From NCBI RefSeq assembly GCF_963678975.1, contig NC_089279.1:36351933-36415932 (forward strand): DNA of 64,000 nucleotides, given 5' to 3'. This document shows, in pieces, positions 34,514 to 47,357 of the stretch (position 1 is its first letter; each line of letters opens with the position of its first letter). The translations under genes and the position numbers were made by a program. The stretch comes from Dysidea avara (Eukaryota > Porifera > Demospongiae > Dictyoceratida > Dysideidae). The notes beneath the pieces were generated by a model. That model ran no database searches, was not told where the DNA came from, and saw nothing but the letters and a program-made list of their open reading frames with translations.

Positions 34514-37500
34514 TTATCCCTCACATAGTACCTATTGTTAAGTCACACACTTATTTTTATGCAAAATGCACATCACATTTATCACAGTCTAAATGCATGA
34601 CCACATATTTACCTGTTGAATTGAATGGTCAACCAGTAATAGTAACTTTATAGTGTTCAAAGCTGAGTTGTTTTACTGCATCAGTGCCATGCATCAGACA
34701 TGTGCATGCACTATTGCATACATACAAGAGTTTACACTCAGGTTTTCTCATTCGTGTTTATTGACTTCCAGATGTAGTTTCCAGAAGTACTAAACTGATA
34801 AATGGTCCAGTGTGTGAGTTAAAACAGTTTCAACTGAAGCCTCAGAGAGTCATATAAAACCTCTATAATCTGATAATATTGTTTGTTGCACCAATAAGAC
34901 TTTCTGTGTATTTCCACCTCAATAATTCAGCATCCTAATCCAACACCAGTCATGAGTGTCAGACTAGAGAAGTTCCACATTAAACTGCTTCACCTCATCT
35001 GTGAACAGCTACCAGGAAGTTGGACAAAAGTTTGGTGTTGTTTGACTTCTCCAACACAATTAAAATTATTTTAACTCGTATCTGTTAGCAGTAAAAATGC
35101 TCTTAAATTGTATCACCTAAATATTTCACACAGCATTGCTCTCTGGCAGATCCACTGTCACCAAGTTTCATTCTCTTGATCAACACTTACAATGTGGAGC
35201 CTTAGTAACAAATTTTAAATCAGAACAAAGTGACACTTTTGATCATTGAAGTCAGGGGCAGGTTCCAGAATCTGGTCAAGTATAAATGCTCAGGCATTGA
35301 TTTTGCACTGGTCAAGGGTATTATTTCAAAGGTTGAGATAGAAATACTCTGATAGAGCAGTCAACTACCCTAATAGAACAGTCACATTTTTGTATGTTAG
35401 TTTACCAGTATACCATCACAGCAAAAATTGTCTGAATTGTATTTCAGAGTATTTAAAACTAGAGGCATGCCCCTTGACCCCCAGAATGGCATCCATGTGT
35501 CTGTTGTATGCTTCAAACTTCACATAACTCCACCTCTTAACTAAATGCTATGCCAGCAGAAGCAATTAGCCTATAGATCTATCAATTCCTATTACGTTTA
35601 CAATGTCAGTTTTTGGCAAAAAAATGTTACCAGAATTTGTTTAATACATAATTAATTATCAAAATTTCCCCAGGGAGCAGACCCCTAGATTTTAGTGTGA
35701 ACTCAGCAAAATTTGGAAATCTGTCACTTAAATTTCTGGAGCCGCTCTTGATACTCTAATACAAAGTAGCCAACTACCAAAATGATATCCAAGGTGTTGT
35801 TCTCAGGGCTCAATAACTTACTCTTGTAGTGATCTAATCCTCAGATCTTCTCAATATCTTCAGGGGATAGTGATATATGGATGCATGTAATGTACTATTG
35901 TGATGCAAGGCTTGTTTTGCCACATGCATGCACAGATAGACTATAGAGATGTGTTGTTCAGTGTAGTAGCAACGACATTGCAAGCTTCATCAGTGATGAA
36001 GTGCTGTAGTTTTCTCCCCTTTGATAGTGTAGTGAAGCGTGGAAGAGGTTGATAAACTAGTCATTGTAATGGACAGTTTCAGTAGCCTAGAGGAGGGTGG
36101 TAGCTAGACCACTGGTGGAAATGATTTGTTCCTCTCAGCCATCATATTACATTCTCTCAGAGCTGCCCTTCACTCTCGCACCATGAGTTACTGCAGCTCA
36201 AAGGTCAGCAAAGCACAAAATAACAGGCTGTCCCCCCTGAGCTAATTCACCAACTTTAATTAATTTTGAACAAAAGAAAAACAGTATAATACTGTAATTC
36301 TAATTAACTCCTACTACTGATGCATAATTACTGTCAAATGATTAGCAGTATTGAAGATAATGCTGTGTATGGTACAGTACAGCCATTCACCTGTAGTGGT
36401 ATTCCAGAAAGTAAATATAATCAAAGTCTATTTTTATTGCAATATTTAGGACAAAATATGGTCTGCGTCAGACTGCGTACATGGGCAAAGTATTCCGCTA
36501 GATATCCTATCAGCTTTAAGAGATTGAGAGAACAAGTTGAGGCATTGAGAGCATATTATTGTGTCACACTGAGTTACACACCATAATATACCCTCAGGAT
36601 CAATCCCTTTTTAGACATCTACTGTATAAGTTTTTGTGAGATTTAACTGCTTTGTATTTATCTACATGATTTTAGTTATGGAAAGTTGAAAACTGTTTTC
36701 CTTCAGTGTCTACCATATCCATAATATTATCCATTGAGTGATTTGAGTCCAAATAGAGATCAGTGTGACATTTTCAAGTGTTAGGCTTTAAAGCATTTGA
36801 CATGTTCCATTGTAGTTCTTGAGCAGTTTAAAGATGCAGTATTTCCTCAGCAATCTCCATGCAATTCCCCTAAACTTTTAAAAATTATTTTTACACTATA
36901 ATGATATAAAACAAAAGGTGCTGGTCGTGCTTGATATTCACAGTGCTAAACAGGGGTATATAGTTTGCTGACTGCTTGGCTTCAGTAGAAGAGCACTTGC
37001 ATGCTTAACTTATGCACATAGCCATGGGAAGCCTTATGGCTCCTTTGAACAGAGAGCATTATTGGTGTGTGTGCTGCAATTTAAGTATAATTGTGGCATT
37101 CAGCTGCAGGTCTACTAGGAATGGCCTACATCAAAGGAATTATAGGTGTAGGAGAAGTTCACATGAAATCAAAGGTGCAGTAAATCTGCTGGAAATATGC
37201 ACCTTATGCTGAAAATACGCTGGAAATCTGCTGGAAATTGTACACGTGCCATGTACAATTCATGAACTCATGAAACTATAGGAACTGTGATTGTTTTCCC
37301 AATGTATATTGCTACTCACATGGTGCTGCCAAACTAAATCATGTGTAATTTGGTTTCTGGTGTACACTTTATAGTAGACTTTCAAAGAGGTCCCTTGGAA
37401 ACCCCATATGTGACTGGGTCACATATATCCCTGTGCCCTGCTAGCCCCTGCATTGTATGACACCAAAGTCACGAGATGACTGAATGAATATCTAGCTGTC

Positions 37501-37605
37501 TGCAATTGACATTGAAATTGAACCAAATTTTTAAATCAAAATCAGTGACACTTTGTCTAGTACAGTATAAAAATATAAAATATACTACAAAGTGAAACGC
37601 AGCCA
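34514..37605. other. 3.1-kb intergenic stretch between converging genes
   Basis: Both neighbours end here (Acinus from the left, the NLR receptor from the right). It holds two copies of the dispersed TACTCTAATAGAGCAGTCAC motif at about 35344 and 35372 and the LRR relic at 35822-36110. No further gene is seen. Confidence 0.6.
35822..36110 (-). pseudogene. relic of an NLR leucine-rich-repeat end
   Basis: Aligns by eye with the 3' coding end of the intact receptor (37650-38000). Shared words include AGATGTGTTGTTC, GTAGCAA-GACAT-CAAGC-TCATCAG-GATG, AGTGAAG and CAGTTTCAGTAGCCTAGA (CTCAGTAGCCTAGA in the receptor). No reading frame remains. It lies 1.5 kb beyond the receptor's stop codon in the same orientation, so it is probably the end of a former tandem copy. 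Confidence 0.6.
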
Positions 37606-40457
37606 CTAACAGTAAATGACCAGTTTAGTTTGGCATCCTCTAATTTCTCTGTTCTTGATAACTTCTTCTTGTAGTAATGTAATACTCTTCTTAACATTTT
37701 CTGTGTATAGGGGTAGTCCTAGTTCTTGTAATGTGTTGTTGCACTGGAGGGCTTGTACTAGGCATTGAGCAGCTTCTGCACTGATGTTTAACATTAACAG
37801 CTTGACTAGAGATGTGTTGTTCTGTAGTGAAGTAGCAATGACATCACAAGCCTCATCAGCGATGGGATTGTAAGTGATGTGGAGGTACTGCAGTTTATTC
37901 CCTTTTGCCAGCGCAGTGAAGAGGATAACAGCTGAAGATGATGATAAGCTGGAAAGCCTCATGTCCAGTCTCAGTAGCCTAGACGAAGGATGGGACAGCA
38001 TGCCATAAAGAGCAGGGTCCTCTACAATGGTGTGGTTACCACTAATTTCCAACACTTCTACTCTACAGTGGACGATGAAGTCACTGATGAAGGAGGATGA
38101 TAATCTGGTGAGGTCATTATACGACAAGTTTAGCTCTCTAATAGTGATGTCACTTCTCATCAGACCATGATGAAGGACACGAAAACCATGATCTTGGATA
38201 TGGCAGTTAAATAAACTAAGCATCATCCACTCCTTGTGGGGTGAGCTGGTAAGGAAGAGTGTAACACACTCAATATCATAAATAGTTAGGCTAGTGAGGC
38301 TAAGATTGATTTCTTTATGATTGAAAGTGTCTCCTTTTTGTATAGAAGTGTAAAAGACCTCGTCATTGGCCTCATAAAAACAGCGGAAAAGCTGAAGAGA
38401 TTTTAAATTGTCATTTAGAATATCATTAGAAATTACTATATCACGAGAGAAGAATTGTTTAATTGCATGCAATGGAGAAAGTTGCTTTTGTCGAATAAAT
38501 TTTTTAAAAGCAGATCTCTGTCCTTTAGTAAGAGAGATGTACATTGCAAACATATTAAAATGAGGATCATTCCAGAATTTTGCTTCCAGCACTCGCTGCT
38601 CTTCATATGGTGGGAGCTGAGTGATATGATAAGCAGCCAAAAACTCCTGGATAGAAAAATGGACAAAATTAAATGTCATTGTTTTCCCAGCAAGCCCAAA
38701 GTGCTGAACAGCCTGCAGCAGTCCAAAACCATTCAACGCTCCTTTGGTAGTTTCAATTCCTGGACAAGTTACTCTCATCTCCTCCAAGGTAAAGATTAGC
38801 TTGTGGTTATTTAGGCCATCAAGTGATAATTTTGACAATTGCTGAATTATGGTATTGCAGGGCTTGGGAAGTTTGGCTAGATTAGTGATGGTATTATCAA
38901 GAGCATGACCAGACTTGGCAAGATGTCGACAGATGGTAAGACAGATAAAGTAGTTGTAGAGCTGTGTAGAATTGCTGGGAAGGGGAATTCCCTGTTTGTA
39001 CAGATAAATCAAGATTACCATATTAAAGGGGATGAAACACAGACCATTGATAGTCAGATTACCTTCAAGATATTCGGTGAGCTCTTTGACTGCATGTGGC
39101 TGTTCCTTCAGGGACTGTTCAATGTAAAGCTTTCGTTCTTCCTCAGCAAAGCCCAAGATGTCAACCCTGATGGTAGCTTGTTGTCGGAGTCTTGCTGATG
39201 CATGTGGGCGAGATGTCACTACCAAGCCACAATGAGGTAACACCTGACGTTTTAGTATGCTGGTGATTAAACTATCTTTCTGTAAGTGTTCTGGGAATTC
39301 ATCAAAGCCATCAAAAAGAAACACAGCATCTTTTCCTTTATTCTTGAAGAGGTAATTGCAACATGCAGTTGCATTTTCTGTGGCATCTATGTCTCCTTCA
39401 CAAACTAACTGGAAAAGATCAGCAACAAGTGACACCTGCTGAACAGCTGGACTACGTAGCTGGATAAGAAGAACTAATTTAAACTTTTGTAATACCTTTC
39501 CTTTTGCCCAATTGTAAGCCACTTCTTGTAACAACAAAGATTTGCCAATACCAGGCAAGCCCTCAACTAAAATAAATTGTGCATTGTCATTCTCTTGCAG
39601 TGGAGCTAAGATATCAACTAGTTGTTTAGTTGTCTTACTGTTATCAAGTACTTCTCTTAGTGACTGATGTAAATCTTCTTGGAAAAGCTTGGAATGAAAT
39701 CTACCTGTTTGGATGGATCCAGCCAGTTGCAGTGCAGTTTCCTGTTGAAGGGTGTGTTGGCCTTGATGATGAATTACAAAAACTGGTATAAAGTCTTTTG
39801 GTTGATCTGGTGGCCAAGAATCTTCATCAATAGCTAAGTGCATTTGCATATTAAATTGTTTCACCCTGTCAGACAATATGGAGACTCCTATCAACAACAC
39901 ATAAAATGGAGCACACAATAATGTGTCCACTCTACCTTGATCAGTGACCGTTGACTTGTCCATGTCAGGTTTGGAGGTCACTATAGTTAGTGAAGACAAC
40001 ACAATAGCTAGTTAATACAATTGTTTACCTACACATGTTGTACACACACAATATAGCTAGTCACCTTTATCAGGAGCTTGATCACTGGACACTGCAGGTG
40101 ACTCAATAACTTTAAACAACTTCTCCCAACTAGCAGAGGGGTCCGCTTCAAGCCACTTCTCCAACATTTGGTTACAGCACCATTTGACGTTAGTAGGATA
40201 ACCAGCCTCTATACTCTTCAATTCTCCACTGGGTAGATCCAGTAGTGTTCCTATCACTTTCCAGTCTGCAGCATAATTTGGAGTAATGTGTTGATAGAGA
40301 TCCTTCAGTAGTGGAGTAGTGGTTGCTGTAGTATATCCGTCTACTATAAGATCCGGATGTTAGTATACTCACCCTTCTCAGGAGTTCTAAAGTAGTTTAG
40401 TGCTACTGCTTCATGATCACCTCGTCTTCGATCCATATCTTTGTCACGTGTACCCAT
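37606..40457 (-). CDS. Death-NACHT-LRR (NLR-type) innate immune receptor
   Basis: Four minus-strand exons: 40373-40457 (ATG), 40065-40325, 39936-39980 and 37606-39887. The phases match and give 890 aa. Residues about 30-115 resemble a Death-fold domain (LLKDLYQHI, WKVIGTLLDLPSGELKSIE, KWLEADPSASWEKLFKVIES). The NACHT ATPase follows: Walker A GLPGIGKS at about 240-247, Walker B AVFLFDGFDEFP at about 318-329, and the sensor-like HCGLVVTSRPHA. The winged-helix part and about five leucine-rich repeats (for example IRELNLSYNDL and LQYLHITYNPIADEACDVIA) make up the C-terminus. Such proteins sense microbes or damage in the cytosol and oligomerise through the NACHT domain. It looks intact. The 48-nt intron 39888-39935 has no stop and is a multiple of three, so it could be retained. 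A MITE lies 120 bp upstream of the ATG, and a broken paralogue lies 5 kb upstream. Confidence 0.88.
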
Positions 40458-40577
40458 ACACGATCTCCTGTATTATAGCAATGCAGAGGAGTTTGCAGTA
40501 GTTCCGATACTCAGCGGGGGGGCCATTATACGATAAATTGACAAATTTTTGTGGTCTGTGTGGTTGACGTAGTGATA

Positions 40578-40860
40578 ATGCACCTATCAAAATCAAGCCC
40601 CACCTGCCCCAGGTCGGGCAGAGGTGGGGATTCGCAAATGTTAGATGATAAATTCCCCACCCTTGGGGACAACTTCGAGTTACAAATCCCCTACTAATTC
40701 GTATTATTTATCCCGGGGAATCACTAACAATATGGCCAAGTATGGCTATTTGTGTCGCAAATGCCCCTACCCTGGGGACGAGTTTGGGTGACGAATCCCC
40801 TACAAATCCCCACCCGCTGCCCGACCTGGGGTAGGTGGGGCGTGACATTGATAGGTGCAT
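40578..40860. mobile_element. 283-bp MITE upstream of the NLR gene
   Basis: The ends ATGCACCTATCA and TGATAGGTGCAT match over the first 12 bases and continue as imperfect inverted repeats for about 50 bp. The GC-rich inner arm contains CCCCAGGTCGGGCAG against CTGCCCGACCTGGGG. The middle contains several 'aaatcccc' words. The element lies 120 bp upstream of the receptor ATG and may supply promoter sequence. Confidence 0.8.
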
Positions 40861-41046
40861 AAAGTACCGGTATTATACTAGGGATTTTTATTAGGTGGGG
40901 GAGGGACTTAAATGTCTACGGGCTGCAAAGCAGGGTGTGTGGCTCACAACATGGATTATGGGTCATAGCTACCAATGTAATTTTTTAGTTTTTCAACATT
41001 GTCATATTGACCTCCGCCCCCTTTGCTGACGATACACCCACCATTG

Positions 41047-41938
41047 CAGGGGCGGATCTAGGATTTATAAAAGGGGGGGCTAACTCAAGGTACTAATCTC
41101 TTGGGTAGAGGTAGCGAAGCACACTCAGTTCCCAGCATGCTTAGGGGGGTCTGGGGGCATACCCCCCCCCCCCCCCCCCCCCAGGAAAATTTTGAAAAAT
41201 AGATGCTAAAACACTGCAATTTGGAGACATTTCCACATAAAATTCATAATATTTTCTGCCTGTAGATATTTTATATACTGCCATTAGATTATAGGTATGG
41301 CTCTCTGAAGCATTTTGCTAATGGGTAGGTACAGACAACCAAGTACATGATGTACCCCTCTCACAATTGCACAACACTGAATAGGTGCATGTTAGAATAA
41401 TAATGTTGAAAGTGGAAAATTTTGAAATTTGAACAATACAAGATTGAATCTGAGAGCATTTTCAATGGAAATTGTGAACCTGAATTAAGTATTGTCATAC
41501 ATATTAACTACACAAGTAGATGAATGAAGCCCTTTAAACAGACCAATTCATTCATTGCATGTATAGGTGCAGGCAGATTTGGAAAAATTCCATAACAGAA
41601 CCAACTACATGTTTCCAGTGAATGTTCTATTATTTATTTTTAATATATATATTAGAGTAGTTAGCTGACTGCTCTATTAGAGTATCTCGATCTTGTAAAC
41701 CTCCTATGCTGATTCGGGTCCTTGTTGCATAAATTTTAGCATAAATCTACTGATAATACCTTGGAAAGACGTTTATAAGGTGGTTTTATGAGTATTTGTA
41801 TTATTAGTGATCATATAATTACGCTAAGACAAAATTTCATTCATAATACTCAGCATATTGATCAAGTAAAGCCTAAATATGAAGGGGGGGGGGGGGGGGG
41901 GGGGGGCAAAGCCCCTCCCCCCCCTGGATCCGCCCCTG
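41047..41938. mobile_element. 892-bp TIR element with CAGGGGCGGATC ends
   Basis: Starts CAGGGGCGGATCTAGG and ends CCTGGATCCGCCCCTG, an inverted repeat with one mismatch. The 5-mer CATTG stands directly outside both ends (41042-41046 and 41939-41943). Just inside are a poly-C run (41161-41182) and a poly-G run (about 41883-41906), themselves inverted relatives ('ggggtctgggggcat' and 'gcccctcccc'). No intact coding. Related worn copies occur at 42690, 47358-49413 and perhaps 63480. Confidence 0.75.
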
Positions 41939-44900
41939 CATTGGGTACTACTGGTACTATTTCTGTTCTGCATAATGTTCGCTACCCCCAGAAACTAAAT
42001 TCCAGCCAGGAATCAGCCCTTGGTCTTCTGACTCCTCTCTACAGTAATAGCTAGCTATTTCCCTTCAGCTTGATCTTTCAAACATAGCCCAATGAGTAAA
42101 CAAATGGCTTTCAGTCTAAACTTGCTGGAATGAGAATTTCCAACAAATATATTTATATAGCTACCATCTCACCAATGGCAGATTTACAGGGTGCATGGGG
42201 TGCTGAAGCACCCTTTTACTGTAGCTAGTGGAAACTACAGGTGCAGTTGTACCTAAAAACATGGGCAATGAAAGATGCAACTGAAGATCAAGAAGGAAAG
42301 AGTTCTAGGAATTAACATGAGGGAGTCAATTATTTTATATTTCCAGCTGCAGTAAAGCTACTAAACAACTGCTTAAAACAAAAGACTCTTATGGAACAGT
42401 CATGATCAGCAACTCTAATAGAACAACACTCTTCCAAGCAATGGTCAGTGTGTGAACTGAAATTGAACTTCTTCATCTGTGCATGCACGTGCACTGCAAT
42501 CTCACCATTATACCAAACATCCTGAAATAGTTACCAATTGTTTATGTGCTGTGAATCAGAAGACATCATTTCTCAGCTTTTGAAAGGCAGCTGGCAAATA
42601 ATTTCTTTTGGCTAATGTTTAGAAAGTAATTTCAGTTGTAGCTACAAATTGGCTGTGTCTTTTATATGACAGCTAATTGCTCAGTATCTGTAGGTCTGGG
42701 GGCATGCTCCTCAAGGAAACTTTTGCAAATTAGCTTTCTGAGATTGAATTTGGTACTAATTTTGACTGAACTTTATTTAGTAAGCATAATATTATAATAA
42801 TTATTGTGCCGTTGAACCACTTTAACTAAACGAAATCATGAGCGCATACTTTATATGCTAACCATGCAGTTGCCACTTGTTTAGTCCCCATCTAGCTTAG
42901 TACCCACTTCTCTTTGAAATATTTTAGATCCGCTCCTGTAGACACATCAATTATTTCACAATGTACTAGTATGCAGTACATTGCCTCTGTGTTCTCAATG
43001 ACTTTAAACTCAGTGGTAATAACAAGCAATTTGTTTCAGCTATGGCTCTACTTTCATCAATCTCTCTACAAAATCTATATTTATCACAAATGTATATCGT
43101 CTGTCATGCAATGAAAGGTATAATTTGGCATCACATTTTAACAAGTTAATTAATTAATGCCTCAGGGAGTTATGACAAAAATGGCCATAAATTAATTGTC
43201 ACTAAGTATAAAGCTCAAATCTGCAATGGCACTATATGTAAATGGAAAGGTTTCATGCATGGTTTTATGGAAAAGTAGCCCATGATTCAAGTCCTCCAAC
43301 ACAACTTTACACTAAACTAATGATTGTAGTCTGTATAATTTCTTGTATATATTTATAACTAAATTCTAAATGTATAAATCAGTCAATTCATTGCCATTAC
43401 CATGAACATGTTTTAGTTACATGTTTCTGACTCCCTGTATTCATAGGCTTTAAGCCTTCTCACAGGTATATAGTGGTTCATAATAGATCCTAATAGAACA
43501 CTCACCAAAATGCTATCTTAGAAAGCATGCACATTTCCAACCTCAAAAAAATTTTTGGAAGTTGGAAGAGTATAGGTTCAGTAGTAAATGTATAGTCAAA
43601 TAGAACCAATAACAGTCCATTTTGAAGAACCAAAATGCATGCTATGCACTGAAGCCACTCTGCTTATCTTATAGCATGTCATTGACCTATGTAGCTTCTC
43701 TTATCTGGGTGGTCTGGTACATACCACTGTCTGTATCTCAAAAATGTCCACATGCTAATATGCTAAAGTAACTAACTTAAATATAAGTGATGTGGTTATT
43801 GCTATATCAGTTAGTGCCATAATGAGCGGAGAACTACAGAGCAGTCATAGTCATTCCCCTGGACATTGTCTGGACAGCCCAATGTGCATGGCTTGTAGCT
43901 AGTCTATTGATCATAATGAAGATGAAAGCAGCCTAAAGGTTGCTGTTCACCTGTTGAATGGCTTGTTTATTCTACTACAGTGGAACTGGGCAATCTGGTA
44001 CATAGTACTGTCCGTATCTTAGAAATGTCCGTAACTAATTAAGAAATATGTGTTAATATGCTAAAATAACTGACTTAAATATAAGTAATGTTGTTATAAT
44101 ATTGCTATCAGTTAGGGCTATAAAGTTTATTGGGCAGATGAGAAAGTAACTTAGCCCTGATCACAAATTGTCTATGGTACTGAGGCAGTTACAAAGCATT
44201 ATTTTCCTTTGATTCTATATATAAAGCTGCTTAAAGTTTTGCATTGTGGGTTTGAGTTTAGTATTTACTCTAATACATTGGCTTGGTCAGGCTAAGCATT
44301 CTCTTGAAGGAATGAGTTAGTTCAGCTACTAGGCATCATGTTTTTGCAATGTGGGGAGCATTTTTCTATGCAGCACATTTCAGCCACATGACAAGATGGT
44401 TCAGACATTCTCAACCTATACTCCAAAGTACTTATCTTAACACCTTAAGATACTTTAGGCATTCACAAAGTGATTGTTTGGTTAGAAATGGTATCACTAC
44501 AAGCAACAAAACCACAACCATTTTTTGTGCCCACAACTTAAACCTACAATCAGTATTTACAAACCTAGCCTCTGTACAAAAGCAGTGAATGCAGGTTTTT
44601 CTTCCTTCACCTATTAGGTGAGCAGACCTGAGTGGTATTTATTACTATATATGCCCAAGCCCAAGAACCATACATATATCAGGCAAATCCCTCTTAGCCA
44701 TGGTATAACTATTAAATAGTTCTAGCAACTGTTAGTTTTAGTTATAATATACAATATTATTGTAATTCACTTTATTTTCGTGCAAAAAATTTTGTGTAAA
44801 ACTATTTTTACATGATGTACATGAATGACTGCTCTGTTAGGAATCTTATGTAAAAAATTTTGAGTAAGAAATTTTTGTACAAGTTTTAGCATACAAAATT

Positions 44901-45302
44901 ATTTTGCAACAAACAAAAAAACAAACAAAACAAAAAAGGGGAAAATTACGGTATCCCATGTAGTCACCTGTAATGTTAGTTAGTTTTAGACATCCCAAGC
45001 TAAATAGCAGATCCCTATTAAGTAAAAAAGATCCAGCACATGAAATTGTAATACATCTCTATTCAGATTCATGGATTATATTACAAACTAACTTGTTTGA
45101 CTGTTTCCTTTTTAGTAATCCACTAGCTATCTTAATTTTTACACCTCAAACCCCAAATCTTGCTATTGGCCCACTACTCACAAAATCTTTAACTTTAAAT
45201 GGTGGAGTGCTCAACCTTGTTAGTACAAGTTTGCAATCAATTTTGATAGACTAGCACACACACATTGTTATAAAACTTTAATAAAAAATTTATTCTTGTA
45301 AT
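41939..45302. other. 3.4-kb gene-free repeat region
   Basis: No supported coding region. It contains pieces of the CAGGGGCGGATC family (42690-42760, and an end AGATCCGCTCCTG at 42930), a short copy of the 14690 repeat at 43427-43475, and two direct copies of a ~120-bp sequence at about 43708-43825 and 43988-44125 sharing 'gctaa-ataactaacttaaatataagt'. Copies of the dispersed 20-nt motif are also present. The 44349-44588 and 44973-45254 open frames have no recognisable protein character. Confidence 0.55.
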
Positions 45303-47357
45303 GATCTAAACCTCTTCTCGACATCTCCAGTGTAAACATGAGGCAGCCATAGTTTTTGTAATGTGTTGTTGTACTACAAGGTTGGAACTACATAGATGTT
45401 GAGCAGTTTCTGGACCAATGTCGTCATACATCCACAGCTTGACTAGAGATTTGTTGTTCTTCATTGTAGCAGCAATGGCATCACAAGCTTCATCAGTGAT
45501 GAGATTGCTGTTAATGTGAAGCCCCATCAGTTTGTTCCCTTTTGCTAGCGCAGTGAAGAGAATTTTGGCTGAAGATGATGTTAAGCTGGTGATCTCCATG
45601 TAAAGTGCCCTCAGCTTAGAAGAAGGAATGATCTTGGATATATATGGCAATATGACAAGTTAAGCTTTTCCCACTCCTTGTGTGGTGAGCAGGTAAGGAA
45701 GAGTGCAAGACACTCAACATCATAAATGGTTAGCTTAAGCTTTTTGAGATCAATGATGTTATCATTGAAAGATGTTCTATTTTGTTTACAAGTGTAAAAG
45801 ACTACATTGTTGGCCTCATGCATGGAAGCAGCTGACAAGTTGAAGACTCTTCAGTTGATTCTTCAAAAATATTTTAGTGATAGCAACTGTCCAGAGAGAA
45901 AATGTTTAAAAGTAGATCGCTGTCCTTTGGAAAGTGTGATGCACATTGCAAACATGTTAGAATAAAGATTGCTCCAAAACTTTGCTTCAAGTGTTGCAAC
46001 TCTGTTTGGTGGAAGCTGAGTGATATGGTAAGTGGCCAAGAACTCCTGAACAGAAAAATGGACAAAGTTAAATGTCATCATTTTTCCAGTGACCCCAAAG
46101 TGCTGAACGGCCTGCATCAGTCCAAAGCCATTGAGCGCACCTAGAATAGTTGTGATATCTGGACAAGCTGGTTTGATCTCTTGCAAGGTAAAGATTAGCT
46201 TGTTATTATTAAGACCCTCAAGTGATAATTTGGATAACACTATTGTATTATAGGGCTCGGGGAGTTTGGCTAGATTGCCGTGATGGTGTTATGACCAGAC
46301 TTGGCAAGCAAGATGTCGACAGATGGTAAGACGAATGAAGTAATTGTAGAGCTGTGTAAAACTGTTAGGAAGGGAAATTCCCTGTTTGTACAGATTAATC
46401 AAGATCACTTTATTGAAGGGGATGAAACACAGGCCATTGATAGTCGGATTACCTTCAAGGTATTCAGTGAGTTCTTTGAGTGCATGTGGCAATGCTTGTT
46501 TTATGAAATTTATGTTTCAGTGAAACCCAAGATATCTACTCTAAGTGTTGCCTGTTTGCAGAGATTCTCTGAGGCATGTGGATGAGATGACACCATCAAG
46601 CTACATTTTGGTAGAACATATCATTCAAGAATTTTTGAGATCAAACTATTTTTCTGAAGTTCTACTGGAAATTCATCGTAGCCATCCAAAGGAAAACAAT
46701 ATCTTCGCCACTATTTTGAAAAAGGTAATCATCACAAGTCTCAATGATCTGTGATGCTTTTCTGTACCCTACACAGAACAACTGGAGGAGGTCATGGACT
46801 GATGTAGTTTGCTGTACAATGGGATCACGCAGACAGACAAGGAGAACAAACTTGAACACTTTTAATATTTGTTTATCACCCCACCGATATGCAATTTCTT
46901 TTAGTAAAACAGATTTGCCAATACCCGGAGAAAAAGATAAATTGTGGCTCATCATTCTTTTCTAGTGGGTCTAGGATTTGCTCAACCTCTTTAGTAACAG
47001 TGCTAGTATCAAGGACCTCATGTAATGGCTGATAGTTAGGATGACATTTGGGACCACTACCTAGTGAAGCAATGTCACCTGTTTGTGTCAGTTTAGTGAT
47101 GGCCATGGCTTGTTATAAGTTGTGATGTCCTTCATAATGAATTAGTACGAGAGGTGTGAAATTATTTGGCTGGTCTGGTGGCCAAGTGTCATAGTCAACC
47201 CTGAACCGTGCTTGTACATTAAGCTGGCCCACCATGTTGACTCCTATCAACAACACATAAAAATACATAATAATAATAAATACATAAAGTGCATAAACAT
47301 ACAAAAAGTACAAGAGTACATAATGCACTCTTGATAAAAATAGCCCACACAATAATG

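Noticed and set aside
44973-45254. 93-codon plus-strand frame just beside the NLR pseudogene
   Set aside because: No domain, no splice partners and biased composition like the AT-rich surroundings.
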